From the NCBI GenBank assembly GCA_002286855.1, contig NRSV01000142.1, positions 1-31,916 on the forward strand: a stretch of 31,916 nucleotides of DNA, written 5' to 3'. Numbering within the stretch: the stretch's first letter is position 1; the number at the start of each line of letters is the position of its first letter. Origin of the DNA: Bipolaris cookei. Taxonomy: Eukaryota; Ascomycota; Dothideomycetes; Pleosporales; Pleosporaceae. Under the pieces are notes generated by a model. It was not told the origin of the DNA. It searched no databases and worked only from the letters and a program-made list of their open reading frames with translations. Both the position numbers and the translations under genes were made by a program. Positions 1 to 8,519 of the stretch are shown in pieces.

Positions 1-283
1 CTCGTACCTGTGCAGTTGAGATAGATAGCGCTCGTAATAGCGGCGATTCTGGTAACTAATTTCGTATACTATAATAGTTGATAGACTGATAAAAGTGTGT
101 GATATCGTCTTGACGTTGCTGCGCTGGTGGAGCGTGAGCCGCTCGCTTATGAACTACGTTATGCCTAGTGATGATATTTCGTCGTTGCGCTTACTTTCCA
201 ACGTAGCTCTCTGCTGTTTCTCAAAACCTGATATGCCCATCCTACCTTAAGACGTTTTGTTTTTATTCGTAAAGATGCATAGC
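1..283. other. gene-free left edge
   Basis: This stretch lies downstream of the methionine aminopeptidase stop codon and probably holds its 3' untranslated region. I see no convincing coding exon, RNA gene or repeat in it. Confidence 0.5.
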
Positions 284-1808
284 CTAGTAGTCGTCACCAC
301 GACTCAGCACCTCCTTGCACGTTGGCCTTAGGACAAAAGTCTACCAAAAAGTTAGTATGCATATTCCAATGTATGTTTTTCAGTGTAGCGACTTACGTGT
401 TCGCTCTGGGCGGTATAGCTTCCCTTGATATCGCACAGCGGCGGATACGCCTCAACAATACCTGCGCTAACCAAATTGTTCAAACCCAAGAGATACTTAT
501 CGTGGCCCAGGCGATCAAGATACCTCCTGCAGAAAGGCAGGGTGCCAAAGTTCTTAGTGATGGAGTTGAGTAGCGTCTTTGCTGACGAGACGCGAAGGGC
601 GACTTTGGGTGCATCTGCTATCTTAGCATAATGCGAGGTTTCCATCTACAGAGACGGAGGATTGTTAGCGAGCTGCTAGGATATAGGATGAGAGAAACCT
701 TACATCGTCCCGGACATAACCCTTTCCTGTGCTACCAAAGGTCTCAATGGCAAAAGTTTCACCTTCTTCCATCTTTGTCTGGTCGCCTCCCTTGACAATG
801 GGCACTGTTTTTCCTCCGTGAATGGTAAAGTGGCCGATCGAGTGACCATTCAAGTTCCTGATACACTTTACGGGCAGCATCTGGCCCTTGATTTCTACCT
901 CGTAACTCTCCATGACTTCCTGAATAGCAGCACCAATGTCACTCATGCGGACGTCAATACCAGCCTCTTTGATGCCAGCATTTGTAGCAGCCTTGCACGC
1001 GTTGATAAGGTTGTCGTAGATGGGATCAAACGTCAGGGTAAAGGCGCTGTCGACAATACGACCATTGATGTGAACACCGAAATCGACCTTCATTACATCT
1101 TCGTAGTTGAGGACCATCTTGTTGCCTGCGTTTGGTGTGTAGTGGGCGGCACAGTGGTTTATGCTGAGACCAGTGGGGAAACCCATGCCCGCTTTCAACG
1201 CATCTCCGTCCTCAAAGCCTTGATGTCCTGTTAGAGCGCGGACTGAGTCTTCAATACCCTCAGCAATTTCAGTCAGCGACATGCCAGGCTTGATCCAGCC
1301 CTGCGCCCATTGCCGTACTTGACGGTGAATCTCTGCACCCTTGCGGTATTCGGTAAGGAAGTCATTGTTCATGCGATCGAGGTGGCGCTTCTCTTCGTTG
1401 GTGGTTCTATACGAGTTCTCATTGACGTATTCCTGGATTTCACCCTCTGGATATGAGTCGTTGGGGAAGAGTTCGTCGACACGGACTCGAGGTGGTGCCG
1501 TCTGCACCTTGGGTCCGCCCGCACCTGCAGCACCAGTCTTCTTCTTCTTCCTTGGCTTTCTCTTCTTCTTCTTTTTTGTTACCCCTTCACCAGCCTCTGG
1601 CGCACCGTCTTCGGCTTCATTGTCGTCATCCGAGTCTTCGTGTTCTGCGTCGGCCGTGGCCTTGTCGCTATTTGGCGCCACGCCGTTGGCTGGCTTGCTT
1701 TGAGAGTCGTCCACTATACGTCATTAGTCGCTGTAGCGATGTACAACTATTATCTCTAAAAACCATACACTTCAGGTTGGCGACATCGTCTGCTACCTTT
1801 GCGGCCAT
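284..1808 (-). CDS. MAP2: methionine aminopeptidase 2 (MetAP2)
   Basis: This cytosolic metalloprotease removes the initiator methionine from nascent proteins (peptidase family M24A). There are four exons: 1769-1808, 704-1713, 397-645 and 284-340. They join to 451 residues, close to the usual fungal length. The short last exon restores the family C-terminus ending RGDDY; without it the reading frame runs into intron sequence. The N-terminal third is charged, with acidic runs and then Lys/Arg-rich blocks (about residues 59-72), as in eukaryotic MetAP2. By alignment from memory the metal ligands are Asp224, Asp235, His304, Glu337 and Glu432, with substrate-binding His204; all are present. The 5' exon is only 40 bp. 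The ATG at 1808 was chosen because the donor GTATGG gives an in-phase join reading NLKLDDSQ. It is transcribed away from the J-protein gene. Confidence 0.93.
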
Positions 1809-2033
1809 GTTAGCTGTGCAATGAGAGGAGTGGTGCTAGGATTGCGGGTGATCTTGAAATTTACGAGGGCATTGTAACGCCCCCGCTAAGTTGCCCGATG
1901 GCTCGGAGTTGAGCTGCAGACTAATCCGACCCTGTGCTAGCCTGGTGACGGGCGATGACGTTCTCTATGCCCTGCAGACATTCACTCAATCACCAACTTT
2001 TAATGTAACCCTTTTTCATGCTGTTTTCGGGCA
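1809..2033. promoter_or_regulatory. divergent promoter region MAP2 / J-protein
   Basis: These 225 bp separate two start codons pointing away from each other, so both core promoters and 5' leaders must lie here unless one transcript begins inside the other gene. I see no clear TATA box. The role is inferred from gene orientation only. Confidence 0.5.
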
Positions 2034-2951
2034 ATGCCACCCTGCCCATCTGTTCTCCTGCGACTACTCGCTTTATCCTCGACTTCTCGATCGGCGACCT
2101 TCAACGCGCCATACGTCTGCCACTCGTGTCTCCGTCGCACAGTACCTGCACCTCCGCGGCGCATACAACAAGTCTCTCACTTCCATGCTTCGACCTTACG
2201 ATGTGCCGATACGCTGAAAAACCATTATGAAACGCTGCACTTGACATCGAGCGCTTCTGCGTCTGAGATCAAGCGTCAGTTCTACACATTGTCCAAGAAA
2301 AACCACCCAGACCATAACCGCAACGATCCCGACGCCTCCACACGCTTTGTCGCAATAAGCGAAGCATACCACGTCCTTTCTGTCCCCGAAAAGCGTGCAC
2401 AATATGATGCGCAGCTGGAGTCTGCGCAGCGACAATCGCGTTGGGGCAAGAGTGGCAACGATATTCCCCAAGGGAGTTATAGCTCGGCCGCATTCGGGTC
2501 CCGCCCAGCGAGCGGGCTAAACAAGAAACGCAGCACCTTCCGGGGTCCTCCTCCATCGTTCTACAAATCAGGGGGTTACGGAAGACATGGCGCAAAGAGA
2601 GCCGAATACGCATATTCGAGCCCGCATTCAGAAGGGGAAAATGCCAAGGACGCAGGCCAGGAAAGTCACGGCGACTACGGTGGCTTTGGGCCCGGCCAGC
2701 AGAGCCAGGGTAATGCGGTCCCACACTTTAACGATCAACAGCATAGAGAGATGCATAAAAATGTGCAAGAACACATATGGGCCCGACGGAGAAAGATGCA
2801 TGGAACAGTCAAAGTGGAACAGGAGTGGGAAAAGGGCAACATGCTCGTCAACTTTATCATGGTGTCGGGCGTCATTGCGCTCGCGGGGCTGACAGCAAAC
2901 ATTTTTGGTGATCGCCACGATGGGCATACCAAGAGGAAAGAAACTACCTGA
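2034..2951 (+). CDS. mitochondrial-type J-domain (DnaJ/Hsp40) protein with C-terminal membrane anchor
   Basis: A single-exon gene of 305 residues. The N-terminus is rich in Arg, Ser, Leu and Ala with few acidic residues, which suits a mitochondrial presequence. A J domain covers about residues 64-127, with the HPD motif at 91-93 that stimulates Hsp70 ATPase. The middle is a low-complexity Gly/Ser/Tyr-rich stretch, and one hydrophobic segment lies at about 270-292 followed by a short charged tail. This layout resembles the yeast mitochondrial inner-membrane J-protein Jid1, but orthology is inferred, so no symbol is given. It probably works with mitochondrial Hsp70. The ATG at 2034 was taken as the first one in this frame; an ATG at 2018 is in another frame. 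Confidence 0.85.
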   Translation: MPPCPSVLLRLLALSSTSRSATFNAPYVCHSCLRRTVPAPPRRIQQVSHFHASTLRCADTLKNHYETLHLTSSASASEIKRQFYTLSKKNHPDHNRNDPDASTRFVAISEAYHVLSVPEKRAQYDAQLESAQRQSRWGKSGNDIPQGSYSSAAFGSRPASGLNKKRSTFRGPPPSFYKSGGYGRHGAKRAEYAYSSPHSEGENAKDAGQESHGDYGGFGPGQQSQGNAVPHFNDQQHREMHKNVQEHIWARRRKMHGTVKVEQEWEKGNMLVNFIMVSGVIALAGLTANIFGDRHDGHTKRKETT

Positions 2952-3504
2952 TTAATACATAGATTTCGTTTCCGCTACCTTAGAAATCAAAGTATACTAA
3001 ACCCACTTTGCAAGCGCTCTTTGTATCTTTAAGAGGGATTACCTAGACTAGAATGAAGCCTTGCATTACGCACCCCTGATCTTTTGCGATAGGCCAAGAC
3101 CAGGTGCCTGGTAACTTTTATATGTGGTGTCATGTCATGCCCTGCAGGTGCATCGGCATCTCCACAAGCTTTGTTTCCCAACATGCGGGGGAACTAGCCG
3201 CGGTGCCTCCCGTCTCTACTAGTAAGGGATCCGATTCTAGAAAATTTCCGGAAATCAATCGAAAGATGCACATCCACAAAATCACATCTCATCATGCTCA
3301 TATTTAACCATTCAGAATATATATACATAGTCTTGAAAAGCTTGCATTGGAGAAGGTTATTCTACTGCATAAAGCACAAGACTACTAGTCTTCTTTCTAG
3401 ACTATATTCATATGATACCGCTTCGCGAGAACCAAAGCAAGTGAAAGGCTCTGTTCATTTTTCTCCATCCTGTCATCTACTACAGGTGCATCCCGAAGAG
3501 ACGC
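2952..3504. other. intergenic region between convergent genes
   Basis: This region holds the 3' ends of the J-protein (+) and porin (-) transcripts. It includes a short AT-rich run near 3316-3328. I found no coding exon, tRNA or array; the short reading frames here resemble no known protein and lack splice support. Confidence 0.5.
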
Positions 3505-4788
3505 TTAACCCTCAAAGGTGAAGCTGGTGCCGAGCTTGTGGCCGGCCTCGTTGAGCTTCTGGGTATCGAAAGAGCCGCCAATGCCAAAGGTCAGGCCGCT
3601 GTTGACCTTTGTGTTGTAGGCGAGGGAAGCAATGCCGAGGTTGTTGATCTTGGCCTAGAAGGGTTTAGCATTCAAATCCACGTGTATGTCAGGGACTAAG
3701 GCGTACCTTAGCGAAAGACAGAGGGTCAAGCTTGTACTTGGCAGCAAGCTCAAGGCCGACGTTGTTGCCGGACTTTGAGTCCCAGACGGCACGAGCACCG
3801 GCCTCGACAGCGGGGTTGACGCGCTGGTAGTAAGAAGCAGTGAAGACGCTCAGGGAGTTAGTAGCAGTGACAGCGGCGTTGTAGAGGGGAGTGGTGTATC
3901 CAACGGCGGCCGAGTACTTGGTGATGGCAGCCTTCTGGACGTCATAGCCAACCTCACCACCAACAACCATGCCCTCGTGGCTAACGACGGCATCAGCGGT
4001 AGTGCCAATGGCGCCAGCAGCAGAGTAGTCGACGAAAGCACGGCCGTGGAAGGCAGGCTGCTTGAAGTGAAGGTTGACCTTTTGGCCCTTGTTACCAGCC
4101 GCGGGGCTGAAGTTGGAGAGGACCTCGGTCTTCAAGCCGCTAGCGAAGGTGTCGTTGAGCTCAACCTTGGTAGCCAGCAGGTTGGCAGTGTTCCATGACT
4201 GGGTGATGCTAATGCCTGCGCGGTTTGTCGTCAGCCAATTGAGTCCATAGCCTGTAATGGACGTGCCCCAGATGCCTGGAGGCTGCGCCGCGTGAAACAT
4301 GTACGAGTGAAAGCCGGGTGATGAATGAAAAGGTATTGTTAGGCTAACACAGCGGGGGAAAAATGAACGAGTTATTGCCGTACCGTTGGAGAGCGATTTC
4401 TTTCCCTCAAGCTGTAGCGTCTGTCAGCGAATTGCATATTTGAGCTATCGATGGCAGTGTACTGACAGAGGAGGTGACGGGGCCATCGTGGGCAGAGGTA
4501 CCCTTGGCAGTGAAATTGACACCGTTGGGGGCCTTGAGCTTGACCTCGAGGGCAGCTGCTGGGGGGTTAGTAGATGGACGCGCAGAGTCAATGGGAGCGT
4601 CTGACCTGCAGCAGTGTGGTAGAAGTCCTTGTTGATGAGCTAGAGGGGGTGCGGGTTAGTAATGGCACTACTGTGAAGCTCGTCGCGGGGGAACCAAAAC
4701 ATACGTCGCTGGAGGCCTTTGCGATGTCGCTGAAGGCCGGCGGCGGGACCTTGGGGATGATGCTTTCAACCTTGACGTACTCGGGCAT
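3505..4788 (-). CDS. POR1: mitochondrial outer-membrane porin (VDAC)
   Basis: This voltage-dependent anion channel is a 19-strand beta barrel that passes metabolites through the outer mitochondrial membrane. Six exons were placed at 4705-4788, 4606-4639, 4467-4558, 4384-4411, 3707-4215 and 3505-3654, giving 298 residues; family members are usually about 283. Recognisable blocks are AFSDIAKASSDLINKDFYH in the N-terminal helix region, QSWNTAN, NLHFKQPAFHGRAF and the C-terminal beta signal GTSFTFEG. The N-terminus carries about 15 more residues than the forms I recall; no later start fits better. Exon 3 has a NAGNAG acceptor (exon boundary 4558 or 4555). The 168-bp intron before exon 5 has three in-phase acceptors, and the one giving exon end 4215 matches family spacing best (LEGK to ITQSW). 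It is divergent from chorismate synthase. Confidence 0.92.
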
Positions 4789-5263
4789 GATGGCGGCTTG
4801 TTTGGGATGCAATTGGAAGAATAGAGGGGTGTTTTGGGGGTGGTGTTGCTGGCCAGGCGCAAAACTTCTTGAGAGGTCACGGCAAGGGTCCGCGCTAACG
4901 TCCCGGGCGATCTTCGTGCCTGCCACAGCCTGCCACTTGGTCGCCAACGTGCGCGCATCTGAGGCTCATTGTTGCTTTGGCTCAAGGCATTGGGACTCGG
5001 CAGCGCCTTTGGCAGCTTCACCCGCTGCCGCTATGGCGCTGTGCCTTGCATGGCGGGCATTCTGCCTTTTAATCAGCGACAATGGGAGGTATCTGACGCC
5101 ATTTTATCAGCTATGTCTAACTGTAAGATTGGCCCCTTGTTGCACCACCCCTCGAATTGCTGGACCCCACCTGATCACTCGCCAACCCTCCCCTACCCAC
5201 AAGCATGGAACAGTGCAAGAACAACACATGCGTACGTAGTTATGTTCGTACATGTGTAGGCTG

Positions 5264-5280
5264 ATTGGCCGATCACGTGA
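5264..5280. promoter_or_regulatory. CCAAT box plus TCACGTGA E-box
   Basis: ATTGG at 5264-5268 is CCAAT on the minus strand. The perfect palindrome TCACGTGA lies at 5273-5280, and the minus strand reads GTCACGTGA, the classic Cbf1-type bHLH site. It sits about 490 bp upstream of the porin ATG and 580 bp upstream of the chorismate synthase ATG. Function is inferred from motif only. Confidence 0.35.
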
Positions 5281-5670
5281 CCCTAGCGGCATTCGTCATC
5301 CATGGCATCACATTGTCACTCGCGTTAAAGACAGAGACACGTCATTTGCCATCTCTCATGTTGCTCTATGGACAAAAGACGCTATTACCTGGTTCTGGCC
5401 TGAGCACATGCTTACAGACATATGATGCACCGGTCCCAAGCCCGTCCAATGGTACTGTAGGATGTTACCAAATCACACAATCAACGCTCCCCTCAAGCAC
5501 GTCTCCATAATTTATCCTATCCTCTCTTAACATTGGCTGACTTTTGTTGTTGTGCCTCAAGGCGTCCGATGGGGAAGCAACACGGCTCTAGTCAGAGCAG
5601 CCTTACCATCGGCGGCCGACTTCGGATATCCAAACGACCCTGCTCCGCGCTCCACTAAAATAAAACTCCT

Positions 5671-5681
5671 AGAGTGACTCT
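5671..5681. promoter_or_regulatory. possible amino-acid-control (Gcn4/CpcA-like) site
   Basis: AGAGTGACTCT is an odd palindrome containing TGACTC, six of the seven bases of the Gcn4/CPC1 site TGACTCA. It lies about 180 bp upstream of the chorismate synthase start. Aromatic pathway genes are classic targets of general amino-acid control. The last base is T instead of A, so this is weak. Confidence 0.25.
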
Positions 5682-5861
5682 GACGTTGATCGTTCTAGCG
5701 CACGCGTTTAGCCCGACTTGCAATAGACTCTACACGCACACAAACCTTATAGACTCCCCAGGTAGCTTCTGTGTACATTGATCACAGCTTCTTTTCGTTT
5801 TCTCATATCAAGTCGCGTCCGCACCCGGAAGTCGAATTGGTACCCCTCTACAGAAGCCACC

Positions 5862-7215
5862 ATGTCCACGTTTGGAACACATTTCAGGGTCACCACGTAC
5901 GCATCCACCCTACATACACAAGGCGCACATACTGAACTCATGAAAGTTATGGCGAATCCCACTGCCTATCTGTCGGCGCCATTATTGACGGCTGTCCACC
6001 TGGCATGGCGCTCACAGAGGCAGACATCCAACCCCAGATGACGCGCCGCCGACCAGGCCAGTCAGCCATCACCACCCCACGCAATGAAAAGGACCGGGTT
6101 GAGATTCAGTCTGGCACAGAGTTTGGTATCACATTGGGCACGCCGATTGGCATAAGGGTCATGAATGAGAACCAGCGCAAGCAAGACTACGGCAACCAGA
6201 CCATGGACAAGTACCCGCGACCGAGCCATGCCGACTGGACGTACCTGGAGAAGTACGGAGTGAAGGCTAGCTCTGGAGGCGGGCGGAGTAGTGCTCGGGA
6301 GACTATTGGTACGTCGTCCATTGCACGTCCAAGGCGCATTGCGGCTGACATAACCCAGGACGGGTAGCGGCTGGTGCGATTGCAGAAAAGTACCTGCGTG
6401 AAGCCTACGGTATCGAGATTGTTGCATTCACAAACTCGATTGGAAACGAGTTCTTGTTCCCCCCTACACCCGAGCATCCAACCGCATCCACAAACCCAGA
6501 GTTCCTGAAACTCGTCGACACCATTACACGGGAGAAGGTGGATGAGTACCTACCAGTGCGATGCCCAAGCAACGAGGTTACCAGGCGCATGGAAGACTTG
6601 ATTGCTAAATACAGAGACGCGCAGGACAGCATCGGCGGCACAGTGGCCTGTGTCATCAGGAACTGCCCAACAGGTCTTGGGGAACCATGCTTCGATAAGC
6701 TCGAGGCAAAGCTGGGGCACGCCATGCTGTCGATTCCAGCGACCAAGGGATTTGAAATTGGATCTGGCTTCGGAGGGGCACAGGTGCCCGGGTCGATCCA
6801 CAACGACCCATTCATCAAGGCGCCCGCAGTGCCCGCAGGCGAGAACCCGTCCGCAAAGGCGTTCCGCTCGAAACCCAAGCTCACTACCAAGACAAACAAC
6901 TCCGGAGGTATTCAAGGAGGCATCAGTAACGGGGCACCCATCTACTTTAATGTGGCGTTCAAGCCCGCGGCGACTATCGGGCAAGCACAGTCGACGGTGA
7001 CATACGACCAAGAGGACGGGGTACTGGAGGCCAAGGGTAGGCACGACCCATGTGTGGTGCCCCGTGCCGTACCCATCGTGGAGAGCATGGCGGCACTGGT
7101 GATCATGGATGCAGTGCTGGCCCAACAGGCGCGACAGGGTGCTCGGAGCCTGCTTCCGGTGATCAAGGGTGTGGTGCCTGTGCAGGTGCCTGTGCAGGGC
7201 GGGGGTGAGGAGTAG
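5862..7215 (+). CDS. ARO2: chorismate synthase
   Basis: This is the seventh shikimate-pathway enzyme. It converts 5-enolpyruvylshikimate-3-phosphate to chorismate using reduced FMN; fungal forms are bifunctional and reduce their own flavin with NADPH. There are three exons (5862-5896, 5947-6308 and 6359-7215), giving 417 residues. The first 35-bp exon joins to restore TTYGESHC, family signature 1. The second junction restores ARETIGRVAAGAIAEK, which decides for the acceptor at 6358 rather than the TAG a few bases later. Other hallmarks are MTRRRPGQ, GGRSSARET, NCPTGLGEP and SGGIQGGISNG. The C-terminus is somewhat extended and Val/Gly-rich. A GTGCGG array follows 83 bp after the stop. Confidence 0.96.
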
Positions 7216-7298
7216 GCGTGGCAGAGGGGCAGCTACATGTACTCTAGACAGGAGTTTCGGGTGCTGAGATTACCAATCGAAGGAATTACATAGACGAT

Positions 7299-7340
7299 GT
7301 GCGGGTGCGGGTGCGGGTGCGGGTGCGGGTGCGGGTGCGG
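7299..7340 (+). repeat. (GTGCGG)7 array with G-quadruplex potential
   Basis: Seven perfect tandem copies of GTGCGG. The plus strand has six GGG runs spaced by TGC, which fits an intramolecular G-quadruplex pattern (G3 tracts, 3-nt loops). It begins 83 bp after the chorismate synthase stop, so it probably lies in that mRNA's 3' untranslated region. Confidence 0.9.
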
Positions 7341-7514
7341 ATGCAGCTGTTGCTGGGTGCAGAGGGGGTACGGCTGGATGTAGCGGTGCACACGACCATA
7401 GTAATGGGTGAGTGAGCTAGCTAGCGGTCGCGACGTCCAGGGCGGGCGGTGGGCAATTAGGCAGCTGCTATTGTAGAGGTTGGGATGGAGTCGCGGTCGC
7501 GGTCGGGGAGCGGA

Positions 7515-7541
7515 GGAGCACTAGGAGCACTAGGAGCACTA
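7515..7541 (+). repeat. three copies of the 9-mer GGAGCACTA
   Basis: Three perfect head-to-tail copies of GGAGCACTA lie in the region upstream of the transcription factor gene. It is a short minisatellite-like repeat with no known function. Confidence 0.85.
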
Positions 7542-8519
7542 TACCAGCACCATAGCCGGCACTCAGCCAGCGGCCAGCGTCCCGCCAATCAGACGCGCCC
7601 AGTGAGCTCGCTTGCAGCCGCCAACGTGACCTCGCCCACGAACATCGCTGTCGCACGTCTGCCCCATCCATCTCTCGCCTCAAACAAGCTACTACGACAT
7701 AATTTTGGTGCCACCGCTGCTCCCACCACCCGTGCTGTCCACACAGGTTGGCTATGGCAGCGCGGCAGCGGGACCAGGTCGCCTGTTGCCGTAGCATGGT
7801 GAGGCCCCTCATTGCAATAGCACTCGCTCGGCGTAGCATGCCGAAGCTAGCAGCAACAGCAGCAGTTCATGCCTGAGAGTGCGGAGGAGTCGCGAGGTCA
7901 GAAAATCTCTGCTCGTCTACGACCTGAGGCTGCAAAACCCCCAGGCGCCCCCACTCGATGACCCGAATGTGGCCCCCCTTGGCCTGCGACGTCGATTCCG
8001 GTATCGCGTCGCTCCCATATCCGCGAAAGGCTGGCGACGGGCTCGGCTCCAAGGGCGCGCCAACGGGGCGATCAGCTGACGGGGGGCTCATGGGATTCTA
8101 GCCTCTCGATTCGAATTCCCACTTGCGTACGACTTTGCCATGTTCTTTGCCCTGTTCGCCGCTTGGCTACTGCACAACATCCTGTCCTTGCCTGTCTGGC
8201 CATGCTACTAGCCTCAGCGACCCTCTTCGTCGCCCACCCGGTGCTGGTCCATCCCTGCTCGCCACCCGGCCATAAAATCCATACATGTAACTGTATCTTA
8301 TATCCAATCCGCCAAGGCACTCCCCAGGGCAGGCACATTGGATGCCGCAACAGGCTCCCAACGTCACAACTACCTAGTTGGTCATCGCCTTTCTCTCTTC
8401 CTCCGAGTGGCTGATCCCCCGTGCTACATACTTCTCCAGCCTAAGTCAGACAATGGCATAACCAGAATCGCCCTCGGAGCCCCGTGCGGACTGACATTCA
8501 TCCTGCTCGCTGACCAACA

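Larger units (their letters stand above)
4789..5861. promoter_or_regulatory. divergent promoter region POR1 / ARO2
   Basis: This 1.07 kb gap separates the start codons of porin (-) and chorismate synthase (+). It holds a CCAAT box on the minus strand next to a palindromic E-box (5264-5280) and a Gcn4/CpcA-like half site (5671-5681). Reading frames in it show no family likeness and look like chance. Confidence 0.55.
7216..8519. other. intergenic region upstream of the transcription factor gene
   Basis: This 1.3 kb gap runs between the chorismate synthase stop and the start of the Zn2Cys6 regulator, both on the plus strand. It contains the GTGCGG array, a 9-bp triplet repeat and GC-rich stretches. 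Frames of 60-120 codons occur on both strands, but they are low-complexity or overlap each other, match no family I recognise and are not called. Much of it is probably the promoter and leader of the regulator. Confidence 0.45.

Noticed and set aside
4216..4300. apparent N-terminus MFHAAQPPGIWG of an unspliced porin frame
   Set aside because: This is intron sequence: family alignment runs from LEGK in exon 4 straight to GISITQSWNTAN after the acceptor at 4216.
6309..6366. alternative acceptor TAG at 6364-6366 in chorismate synthase
   Set aside because: It would remove conserved Arg-Val from ETIGRVAAG; the acceptor at 6358 restores the family motif.
6550..7125. 191-codon frame antisense to chorismate synthase
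   Set aside because: It lies wholly opposite a well-supported exon; its composition follows the coding strand and it matches no family.
7468..7839. overlapping frames of 105-123 codons on both strands upstream of the transcription factor
   Set aside because: Low-complexity Ser/Arg/Ala translations, no splice support and no family likeness.
8092..8130. TTCGAATTCCC stretch resembling a tRNA T-loop
   Set aside because: No matching acceptor stem, D-arm or anticodon arm could be found around it.
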